Shown here in pieces: positions 1 through 7,550 of a DNA stretch of 32,680 nt. Source of the DNA: FEN-1219 sp035548835 (GTDB taxonomy: Bacteria; Pseudomonadota; Gammaproteobacteria; Steroidobacterales; Rariloculaceae); NCBI GenBank assembly GCA_035548835.1, contig DASZSB010000081.1, forward strand, positions 1 through 32,680, given 5' to 3'. Position numbers and translations under genes: made by a program. The notes beneath the pieces were generated by a model. The model was not told the origin of the DNA. It saw nothing but the letters and a program-made list of their open reading frames with translations, and made no database searches. Numbering within the stretch: the first letter of the stretch is position 1; every line of letters begins with the position of its first letter.

Positions 1-2012
1 TTGGCCCCGCGGCCGCCGGTCCGGATGTCCTGCTGCGAGACCAGGAACGCGCCCACGCCGCCCACGCGCGCGAGCTGCGGCCGCAGCCGCCCGATGACCT
101 GGTCCGCCGTCAGATGCCGCTCGGCGATCGGCTTCAGCGCGATGATCATCTGCGCGAACGCGCCGCCGCCGCCCCCGCCCGGACCGCCACCGCCCCCGCC
201 CACGAAGCCGACGACGGTCGAAACGGCCGGGTCGTGCTGCACGATGGCCATGACGTCCGTGAGCTTGCCCTTCATGAGCTGGAACGAGGACGACGCGTCG
301 CCGCGGATGCCGCCGAAGAGCTGCCCCGTGTCCTGCTGCGGAAAGAAGCCCTTCGGGATCACGACGTAGAGGTACACGTTCAACGCCACGGTCGCGGCCA
401 GGCTCAGCATCATCACGCGCGGGTGCCGGAGCGCCCAGCCGAGCGTGTCGGCGTATGCGTCCTTCATGGCGTTGAAGCCATGCTCGAACCAGCGGCCGAA
501 ACGCGACGCGCCCGTGTCGCCGTCACGCCCCAGCAGCCGCGCGCACATCATCGGCGTGGTGGTCAGGGAGATCACGAGCGAGATCAGGATGGCGACCGAC
601 AACGTCACGGTGAATTCGCGGAACAGCCGCCCGACCATGCCGCCGAGCAGCTGCAGCGGCAGGAACACGGCCACGAGCGACAGGCTCATCGAGAGCACCG
701 TGAAGCCCACCTCGCGCGCGCCGCGCAGCGCGGCCTCCATGCGGCCCATGCCGGCCTCGAGGTGGCGCATCGTGTTCTCCATGACCACGATGGCGTCGTC
801 CACGACGAACCCGGTCGCGATCGTCAGGCTCATCAGCGACAGGTTGTCGAGGCTGTAGCCGAGGAGGTACATGGCGCCGAACGTGCCGATCAGCGACACG
901 GGCACGGCCACGGCCGGGATCAGCGTGGCGCGCGGGCTGCGCAGGAACAGGTAGACGATCAGGATCACGAGCGCCACGGCGATCAGCAGCGTGCGCTCCA
1001 CCTGCTTCAGCGAGCCGCGGATCGTGACGGAGCGGTCGTTCGTGACGACTAGGTCGATGCGCGGGTCGATCTCGCTGCGCAGCTGCGGCAGCAGCGCCTT
1101 CACGCCGTCCACCACTTCCATGATGTTCGCGCCTGGCTGCTGGAAGATCTGCACGCCCACGGCCGGCTGGCCGTTGAAGAGGCCGAACGTGCGCATGTTC
1201 TCCGTGGCGCCATCCTGCATGTCGGACACGCTGGCCACGTCGGAGAGCCGCACGGTGGCGCCGTTGCGGTTGGCGATCACGAGCCGCCGGTACTGATCCG
1301 CGGTGCGCGCGTTGTCGTTCGTATAGATCTGGTAGTGCAGCGCGCCGGTCTCGATGGCGCCCTTCGGCGCGTTCGCGTTCGCGTTCGAGATGGCCGCGCG
1401 GATGTCCTGCAGCCCGATGCCGTACTTGAACAGCGCGCGCGGATTCAGCTCGATGCGCACGGCCGGCAGCGCGCTGCCGTTGACCTCCACCGCGCCCACG
1501 CCGCGCAGCTGCGACAGCTTTTGCGACACCACGGCGTCCGCCGCGTCGTAGATCTGGCCCTGTGTCAGCACGGGCGACGTCAACGCCAGCGACAGGATCG
1601 GCTGGCTCGCCGTGTTGCGCTTGCGGTAAGTCGGGTTGCGTACCATGGCCGACGGCAGGTCCGCGTGCGCGGCGACGATCGCGGCTTGCACGTCGCGCGC
1701 CGCGCCGTCGATGTCGCGGTTCAGATCGAACGTGAGCTGCACGTTCGTCGTGCCCACGCCGCTGCTCGACGTCATGTCCGTGACGTCGGCGATGGCGCCG
1801 AGATGCCGCTCGAGCGGCGTGGCCACGCTGCTCGCCATGATCTCGGGGCTTGCGCCCGGCAGCTGCGCGGAGACCGAGATGGCCGGGGAATCCACGTTCG
1901 GCAGCGGCGCCACGGGCAGCACGGTGAACGCCACGATGCCGGCCAGCGCCGCGCCGATGGTCAGCAGCGTGGTCGCGACCGGGCGGTGGATGAAGGGCGC
2001 CGAGACGTTCAT
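1..2012 (-). CDS. mdtC: MdtC-like RND multidrug efflux transporter subunit (3' end outside window)
   Basis: Inner-membrane RND pump subunit that, in the MdtABC family, pairs with MdtB and exports drugs or bile-salt-like compounds by proton antiport. About 670 residues are visible before the left edge. The N-terminus (MNVSAPFIHRPVATTLL) is a typical RND first membrane segment. The proton-relay segment reads FVVDDAIVVMEN, with the Asp pair of TM4, and YVVIPKGFFPQQDTG opens the second half. SSVATPLERHLG and QDIRTGGR match the MdtC branch better than the MdtB branch. The ATG overlaps the mdtB stop in an ATGA (2009-2012), so the two are probably translationally coupled. Odd feature: a six-Gly, Pro, six-Gly run around 161-205, in a periplasmic region where E. 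coli MdtC has a short Gly-Gly turn. The MdtC rather than MdtB assignment rests on operon position and residue similarity. Confidence 0.93.
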   Translation of the reverse strand, partial: MNVSAPFIHRPVATTLLTIGAALAGIVAFTVLPVAPLPNVDSPAISVSAQLPGASPEIMASSVATPLERHLGAIADVTDMTSSSGVGTTNVQLTFDLNRDIDGAARDVQAAIVAAHADLPSAMVRNPTYRKRNTASQPILSLALTSPVLTQGQIYDAADAVVSQKLSQLRGVGAVEVNGSALPAVRIELNPRALFKYGIGLQDIRAAISNANANAPKGAIETGALHYQIYTNDNARTADQYRRLVIANRNGATVRLSDVASVSDMQDGATENMRTFGLFNGQPAVGVQIFQQPGANIMEVVDGVKALLPQLRSEIDPRIDLVVTNDRSVTIRGSLKQVERTLLIAVALVILIVYLFLRSPRATLIPAVAVPVSLIGTFGAMYLLGYSLDNLSLMSLTIATGFVVDDAIVVMENTMRHLEAGMGRMEAALRGAREVGFTVLSMSLSLVAVFLPLQLLGGMVGRLFREFTVTLSVAILISLVISLTTTPMMCARLLGRDGDTGASRFGRWFEHGFNAMKDAYADTLGWALRHPRVMMLSLAATVALNVYLYVVIPKGFFPQQDTGQLFGGIRGDASSSFQLMKGKLTDVMAIVQHDPAVSTVVGFVGGGGGGPGGGGGGAFAQMIIALKPIAERHLTADQVIGRLRPQLARVGGVGAFLVSQQDIRTGGRGA

Positions 2013-5000
2013 GGCGACACCGGCGTGGCGGGCGCGGCGGCGAGCGCCGGCTCACGGCTCGCGCGCCGCTTCGCCAGGCGGTCGAAGTACAGGTAGATCA
2101 CGGGTGTCGTGAACAGGGTCAGCACCTGGCTCACGGCGAGCCCGCCGATGATGCTGATGCCGAGCGGCTGGCGCAGCTCCGAGCCCGTGCCCGAGCCCAG
2201 CATCAGCGGCACGGCGCCGAACATCGCGGCCACGGTGGTCATCAGGATCGGCCGGAAGCGCAGACTGCATGCCTGCTCGATGGCCTCGCGCGCAGAAAGC
2301 CCCTGGTTGCGCTCCGCGTCGATCGCGAAGTCGATCATCAGGATCGCGTTCTTCTTCACGATGCCGATCAGCAGCACGATGCCGATCAACGACACGATCG
2401 TGAGCTCCCCGCCCGTCAGGATCAGCGCCAGCAGCGCGCCGATGCCGGCCGAGGGCAGAGTCGACAGGATCGTGACGGGGTGGATGAAGCTCTCGTACAG
2501 CACGCCGAGCACGATGTACATCACGGCGATGGCAGCGAGCAGCAGCAGCAGCTCGTTCACGAGGTTGTTCTGGAACGCGAGCGCCGCGCCCTCGAAGTGC
2601 GTCTGGATGCCCGACGGCAGCTGCAGCGCGGCCTCGGCCGCCTCGATCGCGGCCACGGCGCCGCCGAGCGACGCCCCGGGCGCCAGGTTGAAAGAGACGG
2701 TCGACGCCGGGAACTGGTCGCGGTGGTTGATCAGGAGCGGCCGCGTCTCCTCGCGCACGCGCGCGATGGCCGACAACGGCACCTGCCCGCCGCCGACCGA
2801 CGGCAGATAGATCGACGAGAGCGCGTCCAGGCCGCCGTCCGTGCGCGTGCCGGACTCGAGGATCACGCGATACTGGTTCGACTGCGTGAAGATCGTCGAC
2901 ACGATGCGCTGCCCGAATGCGTCGTACAGCGCGTTGTCCACCGTGCCCACGCTGACGCCGAAGCGCGCCGCGCTGTCGCGATCGATCTCGACATAGGCGG
3001 CGAGACCATCGTCCTGCTGATTGCTGGCGACATCCGCGAGCTCGGGCAGTTGCGACAGCGCCGCCACCACGCGCGGCGTCCAGCGCGAGAGCAGCGCGCC
3101 GTCGGCCGACTGCAGCGTGAACTGGTACTGCGTGCGGCTCACGGTGGTGTCGAGTGTCAGGTCCTGCAGCGGCTGCGTGTACAGCGTGATGCCCGGCACG
3201 CCGGCCGCCTCGGCCTGGATGCGCCGCGCGATCCCGGCGGCCGTCTCCGTGCGCTGGTCCTTGGGCTTCAGGTTGATCAGGAACCGGCCGCTGTTCAGCG
3301 TGACGTTGTTGCCGTCGATGCCGATGAACGACGACAGGCTCGCGACGTCGGGGTCGCGCAGGATCGCCTGCGCCAGCGCCTGCTGCCGCTCCGCCATCGC
3401 GGCGTACGAGATCGACTCCGTGGCCTCGGACACGCCCTGGATCAGGCCGGTGTCCTGCGCGGGAAAGAAGCCCTTCGGGATCACGACGTACAGCAGGCCG
3501 GTGAGCACCAGGGTGCCGATCGCGACGGCCAGCGTCAGCGGCTGATGATCGAGCACCCAGCGCAGTCGCGCCTCGTACCATGCCAGCATGTAGCGGTACC
3601 AGGCCGGCTGGTGCTCCGCGGCCTCGGAATGGCCGGCGCCGGGCTTCAGGAGCTTCGCGCACAGCATAGGCACCAGCGTCAGCGAGACGACGGCCGAGAT
3701 CAGGATGGTCACGGCCAGCGTGACCGCGAACTCGCGGAACAGGCGCCCCACGACCTCGCGCATGAACAGCAGCGGAATCAGCACGGCCACGAGCGACACG
3801 GTCAGCGAGATGATCGTGAAGCCGATCTGCCCCGCGCCTTTCAGTGCCGCCTGCAGCGGCTTCTCGCCCTGCTCGAGGTAGCGGCTGATGTTCTCGATCA
3901 TGACGATGGCGTCGTCCACGACGAAGCCCGTGGCAATGGTCAACGCCATCAGCGTGAGGTTGTTCAGGCTGAAGCCGGCGAGGTACATGAACGCGAACGT
4001 GCCGACGAGCGACAGCGGCACCGACAGGCTCGGGATGATCGTGGCCGGCAGGTTGCGCAGGAACAGGAAGATCACGAGCACCACGAGCGCCACGGCGAGC
4101 AGCATCTCGAACTGCACGTCGGCGACCGAGGCGCGGATCGTCGTGGTGCGGTCCGTGAGCACCTCCACGTCCACGCCCGCCGGCAGCGCGGCCTGCAGCG
4201 ACGGCAGCAGCGCCTTGATGCTGTCGACGACCTCGATCACGTTCGCACCGGGCTGGCGCTGCACGTTGATCAGCAGCGCCGGGGAGCGGTTCATCCAGGC
4301 CGCGAGCTTGGTGTTCTCGGCGCTGTCGACGAGCTCGGCCACGTCGCCGAGGCGCACGGGCGCGCCGTTTCTGTACGCCACGACGATGTTGCGGTACTCG
4401 GCCGCGCTCTTCAGCTGGTCGTTGGCGTTGATCGTGTACGCACGCGTCGGCCCGTCGAACGTGCCCTTCGGCGCGTTCTGGTTCGCGACGCTGATCGTCG
4501 TGCGCAGATCGTCGAGGTTGAGGCCCAGCGCGGCCAGCGCCTGCGTGTTCGCGCGCACGCGCACCGCGGGCCGCTGCCCGCCGCCGATGCTGACCACGCC
4601 CACGCCCGAGAGCTGCGAGATCTTCTGCGCGACGCGCGTGTCCGCCATGTCCTCGACGACGGTCAACGGCAGCACGTTCGAAGTGACGCCGAGAGTGAGC
4701 ACCGGCGCGTCGGCCGGATTGACTTTCGCGTAGATCGGCGGCGCCGGCAGGTCCTGCGGGATCTGCGCCTGCGCGGCGCTGATGGCCGCCTGCACTTCCT
4801 GCTCCGCGATGTCGAGCGGCAATGACAGCGTGAACTGCAGCGTGATGACCGAGGCGCCGGCGGAGCTCGTCGAGGACATGTGCTCGAGGCCCGCCATCTG
4901 GCCGAACTGCTTCTCGAGCGGCGCGGTGATGGCCGAGGTGATGACCTCGGGGCTCGCGCCCGGATAGAACGTCTGCACCTGGATCGTGGGGTAGGCCACG

Positions 5001-5116
5001 TCCGGCAGCGCCGACAGCGGCAGCAGCCGGTACGCCACGCCGCCGAGCAGCAGCACGGCCACCATCAGCAGGGTCGTCGCCACGGGCCGCAGGATGAAGA
5101 TGCGCGACGGGTTCAT
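2009..5116 (-). CDS. mdtB: MdtB-like RND multidrug efflux transporter subunit
   Basis: Full-length RND transporter of 1035 residues (E. coli MdtB has about 1040). In the family it forms a mixed trimer with MdtC in the inner membrane and receives MdtA as its periplasmic adaptor. Visible hallmarks are the N-terminal membrane segment after ILRPVATTLL, the periplasmic stretch ITAPLEKQFGQMAGLEHM, the TM4 Asp pair in FVVDDAIVMIEN, the mid-protein IPKGFFPAQDTG and the C-terminal half segment GIVKKNAILMIDFA. ATG start, preceded by AGGAG that overlaps the mdtA stop codon (TAGGAG), only 9 bases after mdtA. The 3' end overlaps mdtC by 4 bases. The C-terminus is Ala/Pro-rich, as is common here. The family call is very secure; the exact substrate is not visible. 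Confidence 0.96.
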   Translation of the reverse strand: MNPSRIFILRPVATTLLMVAVLLLGGVAYRLLPLSALPDVAYPTIQVQTFYPGASPEVITSAITAPLEKQFGQMAGLEHMSSTSSAGASVITLQFTLSLPLDIAEQEVQAAISAAQAQIPQDLPAPPIYAKVNPADAPVLTLGVTSNVLPLTVVEDMADTRVAQKISQLSGVGVVSIGGGQRPAVRVRANTQALAALGLNLDDLRTTISVANQNAPKGTFDGPTRAYTINANDQLKSAAEYRNIVVAYRNGAPVRLGDVAELVDSAENTKLAAWMNRSPALLINVQRQPGANVIEVVDSIKALLPSLQAALPAGVDVEVLTDRTTTIRASVADVQFEMLLAVALVVLVIFLFLRNLPATIIPSLSVPLSLVGTFAFMYLAGFSLNNLTLMALTIATGFVVDDAIVMIENISRYLEQGEKPLQAALKGAGQIGFTIISLTVSLVAVLIPLLFMREVVGRLFREFAVTLAVTILISAVVSLTLVPMLCAKLLKPGAGHSEAAEHQPAWYRYMLAWYEARLRWVLDHQPLTLAVAIGTLVLTGLLYVVIPKGFFPAQDTGLIQGVSEATESISYAAMAERQQALAQAILRDPDVASLSSFIGIDGNNVTLNSGRFLINLKPKDQRTETAAGIARRIQAEAAGVPGITLYTQPLQDLTLDTTVSRTQYQFTLQSADGALLSRWTPRVVAALSQLPELADVASNQQDDGLAAYVEIDRDSAARFGVSVGTVDNALYDAFGQRIVSTIFTQSNQYRVILESGTRTDGGLDALSSIYLPSVGGGQVPLSAIARVREETRPLLINHRDQFPASTVSFNLAPGASLGGAVAAIEAAEAALQLPSGIQTHFEGAALAFQNNLVNELLLLLAAIAVMYIVLGVLYESFIHPVTILSTLPSAGIGALLALILTGGELTIVSLIGIVLLIGIVKKNAILMIDFAIDAERNQGLSAREAIEQACSLRFRPILMTTVAAMFGAVPLMLGSGTGSELRQPLGISIIGGLAVSQVLTLFTTPVIYLYFDRLAKRRASREPALAAAPATPVSP

Positions 5117-5125
5117 ACGCCGCTC

Positions 5126-6520
5126 CTAGCCCGTCTCGCCGCCGCCCGGGACCGGTGGCCGACGCCGGCCGCCACCGCCACTGCCCGGCGGACCGTTGAA
5201 GCCGCCGGACGGTCCCCTGAAGCCCCCCGGCGGTCCCGTGAACCCTCCGGGCGCACCGTTGCCGCCGCCATTGCGGCGGTTGCCCCGCCGCGTGCCATCG
5301 CCGCCGTTGCCGGCCGGGCCGCGTTGCCCGCCGAGACCGGTCGCGCCGGGCTGCGGTGGCGCGCCCGGCAGCTGCACACGCGCGCCGTCGCGCAGGCGAT
5401 CGCCGCCCTCCGTGACCACGACGTCGCCGGCGGCGAGCCCGTTCGTCACGGCCACGCGCTCGCCGTCCGCGACACCCACCGTCACGGCGCGCACGCTGAC
5501 CGTGCTGTCGGCCGCGTCGACGAGATACACGAACGACGTCGGCTTGCCGTCGACGGTGCCCTTCTGGATGGCGGCCGCGGGCACGATGACCTGATCGTGC
5601 AGCGTGTCGAGCAGCAGGCGGATGTTCACGAACTGGTTCGGAAAGAGCTGCTCGTCCTTGTTGTCGAACAGCGCGCGCAGCTTCAGCGTGCCGGTGGTCG
5701 TATCGAGCTGATTGTCGACCGTCTGCAGCGCGCCGGTCGCGAGCAGCGTCGTGTTGCTGCGGTCGTAGGCTTCCACGCGCAGCGTGGCACCGCTCTGCAC
5801 GCGACGCATCAAGGCAGGTACGTTGTCCTCGGGGATCGGAAAGATCGCGCTGATCGGTTGCAGCTGCGTGATGACCACGATGCCGTTCGGGTCGCCCGGC
5901 GTGACGTAGTTGCCGACGTCCACCTGCCGCAGGCCCGCACGGCCGGCGACGGGCGCCACGATGTGCGCGTACTGCAGATTCAAGCGGGCAGCAGCCACCT
6001 GCGCCTTGTCGGCCGCGACCGTGCCGATCAGCTGCGCCGCCAGCGCTTTCTGCGTGGCCAGCTGCTGCTCGGAGACCAGGTGCTGCTTCACGAGATCCAT
6101 GTAGCGCTGCAGGTCGCGATCGACGTTGGCCTTCTGCGCCTCGTCGCGCTCGAGCGCGCCTTCGGCCTGTGCGAGCGCGTTCTCGTAGGGACGCGGATCG
6201 ATCTGGGCCAGGAACTGCCCCTTCTCCACCATCTGGCCCTCCATGAATCCGAGCTGCTGCAGCTGCCCGCTGATCTGCGTCTTCACGGTGACCGTGGCGA
6301 GCGGCGTGATCGTGCCGAGTGCCGACAGGTCGATCGGGACCTCGCCGGAGACGGCCGTCGCCACGTTCACGGCCATCGGCGCGCCCAGGGCGAAACGCCC
6401 GCCGCGTTGCCCGCGATCCGGCGCCGGCTGCCGTGCGATCCAGACGAAGGCCGCGAGCCCGGCCACGAGCAGCGCGCCGAACAGAATCACGAACCGACGC
6501 GTCTTGTTGCTGCCTGCCAC
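5126..6520 (-). CDS. mdtA: MdtA-like periplasmic adaptor (membrane fusion protein) of RND pump
   Basis: Adaptor of 464 residues that would bridge the MdtBC transporter to an outer-membrane TolC-type channel. A single N-terminal membrane anchor lies at about residues 8-30. Then come the lipoyl-like segment (VKTQISGQLQQLGFMEGQ), an alpha-hairpin with many Glu, Gln and Ala, the second lipoyl half (YAHIVAPVAGRAGLRQVDVG) and beta-barrel regions (QFVNIRLLLDTL). The start is GTG at 6520 with GGAG 7 bases upstream. Odd feature: about the last 80 residues form a Gly/Pro/Arg/Asn-rich, probably disordered tail with GGF-x-GP heptads (see repeat at 5196-5258), longer than expected for MdtA. It is the first gene of mdtA-mdtB-mdtC and divergent from a two-component system, which may regulate it. 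No mdtD or outer-membrane channel gene is visible. Confidence 0.94.
   Translation of the reverse strand: MAGSNKTRRFVILFGALLVAGLAAFVWIARQPAPDRGQRGGRFALGAPMAVNVATAVSGEVPIDLSALGTITPLATVTVKTQISGQLQQLGFMEGQMVEKGQFLAQIDPRPYENALAQAEGALERDEAQKANVDRDLQRYMDLVKQHLVSEQQLATQKALAAQLIGTVAADKAQVAAARLNLQYAHIVAPVAGRAGLRQVDVGNYVTPGDPNGIVVITQLQPISAIFPIPEDNVPALMRRVQSGATLRVEAYDRSNTTLLATGALQTVDNQLDTTTGTLKLRALFDNKDEQLFPNQFVNIRLLLDTLHDQVIVPAAAIQKGTVDGKPTSFVYLVDAADSTVSVRAVTVGVADGERVAVTNGLAAGDVVVTEGGDRLRDGARVQLPGAPPQPGATGLGGQRGPAGNGGDGTRRGNRRNGGGNGAPGGFTGPPGGFRGPSGGFNGPPGSGGGGRRRPPVPGGGETG
5196..5258 (-). repeat. Three tandem 21-base units in the mdtA 3' end
   Basis: Three consecutive imperfect 21-base units (5196-5216, 5217-5237, 5238-5258) encode GGF-x-GP(P/S)-type heptads within the Gly/Pro-rich C-terminal tail of the adaptor protein. 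The units keep frame, so the number of copies can vary without breaking the gene. Confidence 0.8.
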
Positions 6521-6589
6521 TTATGCGCTCCACGCCGACCCTGTCGGCACCGCCACGGCTCCATGCTTGGCTGGGCCCGTTTGAGCATC

Positions 6590-6646
6590 GTGTCAGGCCG
6601 GTGCCCGCCCTGTTTCAACTGAAACGAAGCGCCGGCGGACTGACAC
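6590..6646. promoter_or_regulatory. Nested inverted repeats in the divergent mdtA / response-regulator spacer
   Basis: Two inverted repeats share almost the same centre. The outer one is GTGTCAG (6590-6596) facing CTGACAC (6640-6646), centred at 6618. The inner one is GTTTCA-AC-TGAAAC (6612-6625), centred at 6618.5. They lie in the 229-base spacer between mdtA (start 6520) and the response-regulator gene (start 6750). Symmetry, position and divergent genes suggest an operator read in both directions, possibly bound by the neighbouring OmpR-type regulator. No good -35/-10 pair was identified, so promoter positions are not given. Confidence 0.5.
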
Positions 6647-6749
6647 GCAGCGGCCGGTGCCGTGAGTCAAGATTCCTTCACGACCGGCGGCGCGGGCTCA
6701 CCCGCGCGAGCAGCACGTGGTGCCGCCCCGGGGCCCGACAGGACGGCGT

Positions 6750-7544
6750 ATGATGTGGCCCACCGAGATGAAGCAGCGCTCCCCGTCAGCGGATGCACCC
6801 GCGAAGGCGGCCGTGGATTCCGCGGCGCGCGTGCTGCCGCACGTCCTGGCGCTCGACGACGACCCCGACCTGCGCGACCTGCTCCGCGAGTTCCTGCCGC
6901 GGCACGATCTGCGCGCCACGACCGTCGCCACGGGCGCCGAGATGCTGCGCGTGCTCGAGCAGGAGCCCGTCGACATCCTGCTGATCGACCTGCGCCTGCC
7001 GAACGAGGACGGGCTCGCACTCGCACGCAAGGTGCGCGAGAAGTCCTCGATCCCGATCATCATCCTGACCGGCAAGACGGACGAGGCCGACCGCGTCATG
7101 GGACTCGAGCTCGCCGCCGACGACTACGTCACGAAGCCGTTCAGCCCGCGCGAGCTTGTCGCACGCGTGCGCGCGCTGCTGCGCCGCACGCAGCACGACC
7201 CGCGGTCGGCCGAGGCCGCGCCGCGCGCGTACCGGTTCGCGGGCTGGGAGCTGAACCTGCGCCTGCGGCGGCTCACGAGCCCCACGGGAGAGCCCGTGGA
7301 GCTCACGAACAGCGAGTTCAACCTGCTCTGCGCGTTCCTCGCGACTCCGCAGCGCGTGCAGACACGCGATCAGCTGCTCGAGCGCTCCCGTCTGCACAGC
7401 CTCGAGGTGTACGACCGCGCGATCGACGTCACGATCCTGCGGCTGCGCCGCAAGATCGAAGCCGACTACACCGATCCGAAGCTGATCGTGACCGAGCGCG
7501 GCGCCGGCTACGTCTTCACGCAACCGGTCAGCGTGCTGCGCTAG
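6750..7544 (+). CDS. OmpR/PhoB-family two-component response regulator
   Basis: DNA-binding response regulator of 264 residues. The receiver domain begins at HVLALDDDPDL, with the acidic cluster near residue 35. The phospho-acceptor is Asp80 in LLIDLRLP, followed by the Thr of IIILTGK and Lys129 in YVTKPF. The C-terminal winged helix has the OmpR signature (TNSEFNLLCAFL, DRAIDVTILRLRRKIE, ERGAGYVF). The reading frame is open further upstream, but ATG at 6750 has AGGA 6 bases upstream and is followed at once by a second ATG, so 6750 is preferred; 6753 is possible. It lies 6 bases before the sensor kinase gene, so the pair is probably co-transcribed. It is divergent from mdtABC, which it may control (inference). 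It belongs to the same family as BaeR but could not be matched to a named orthologue. Confidence 0.93.
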   Translation: MMWPTEMKQRSPSADAPAKAAVDSAARVLPHVLALDDDPDLRDLLREFLPRHDLRATTVATGAEMLRVLEQEPVDILLIDLRLPNEDGLALARKVREKSSIPIIILTGKTDEADRVMGLELAADDYVTKPFSPRELVARVRALLRRTQHDPRSAEAAPRAYRFAGWELNLRLRRLTSPTGEPVELTNSEFNLLCAFLATPQRVQTRDQLLERSRLHSLEVYDRAIDVTILRLRRKIEADYTDPKLIVTERGAGYVFTQPVSVLR

Positions 7545-7550
7545 CCCCCG

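Noticed and set aside
2480..4825. A 781-codon open frame on the plus strand, antisense to mdtB
   Set aside because: His/Arg/Gln/Val-rich translation with no domain; an antisense shadow of the mdtB codons.
2052..6533. A 1493-codon open frame on the minus strand overlapping mdtA and mdtB
   Set aside because: It is out of frame with two clear full-length genes and translates to Arg/Ala/Gly-rich sequence without motifs. It is a product of very high GC content, where stop codons are rare.
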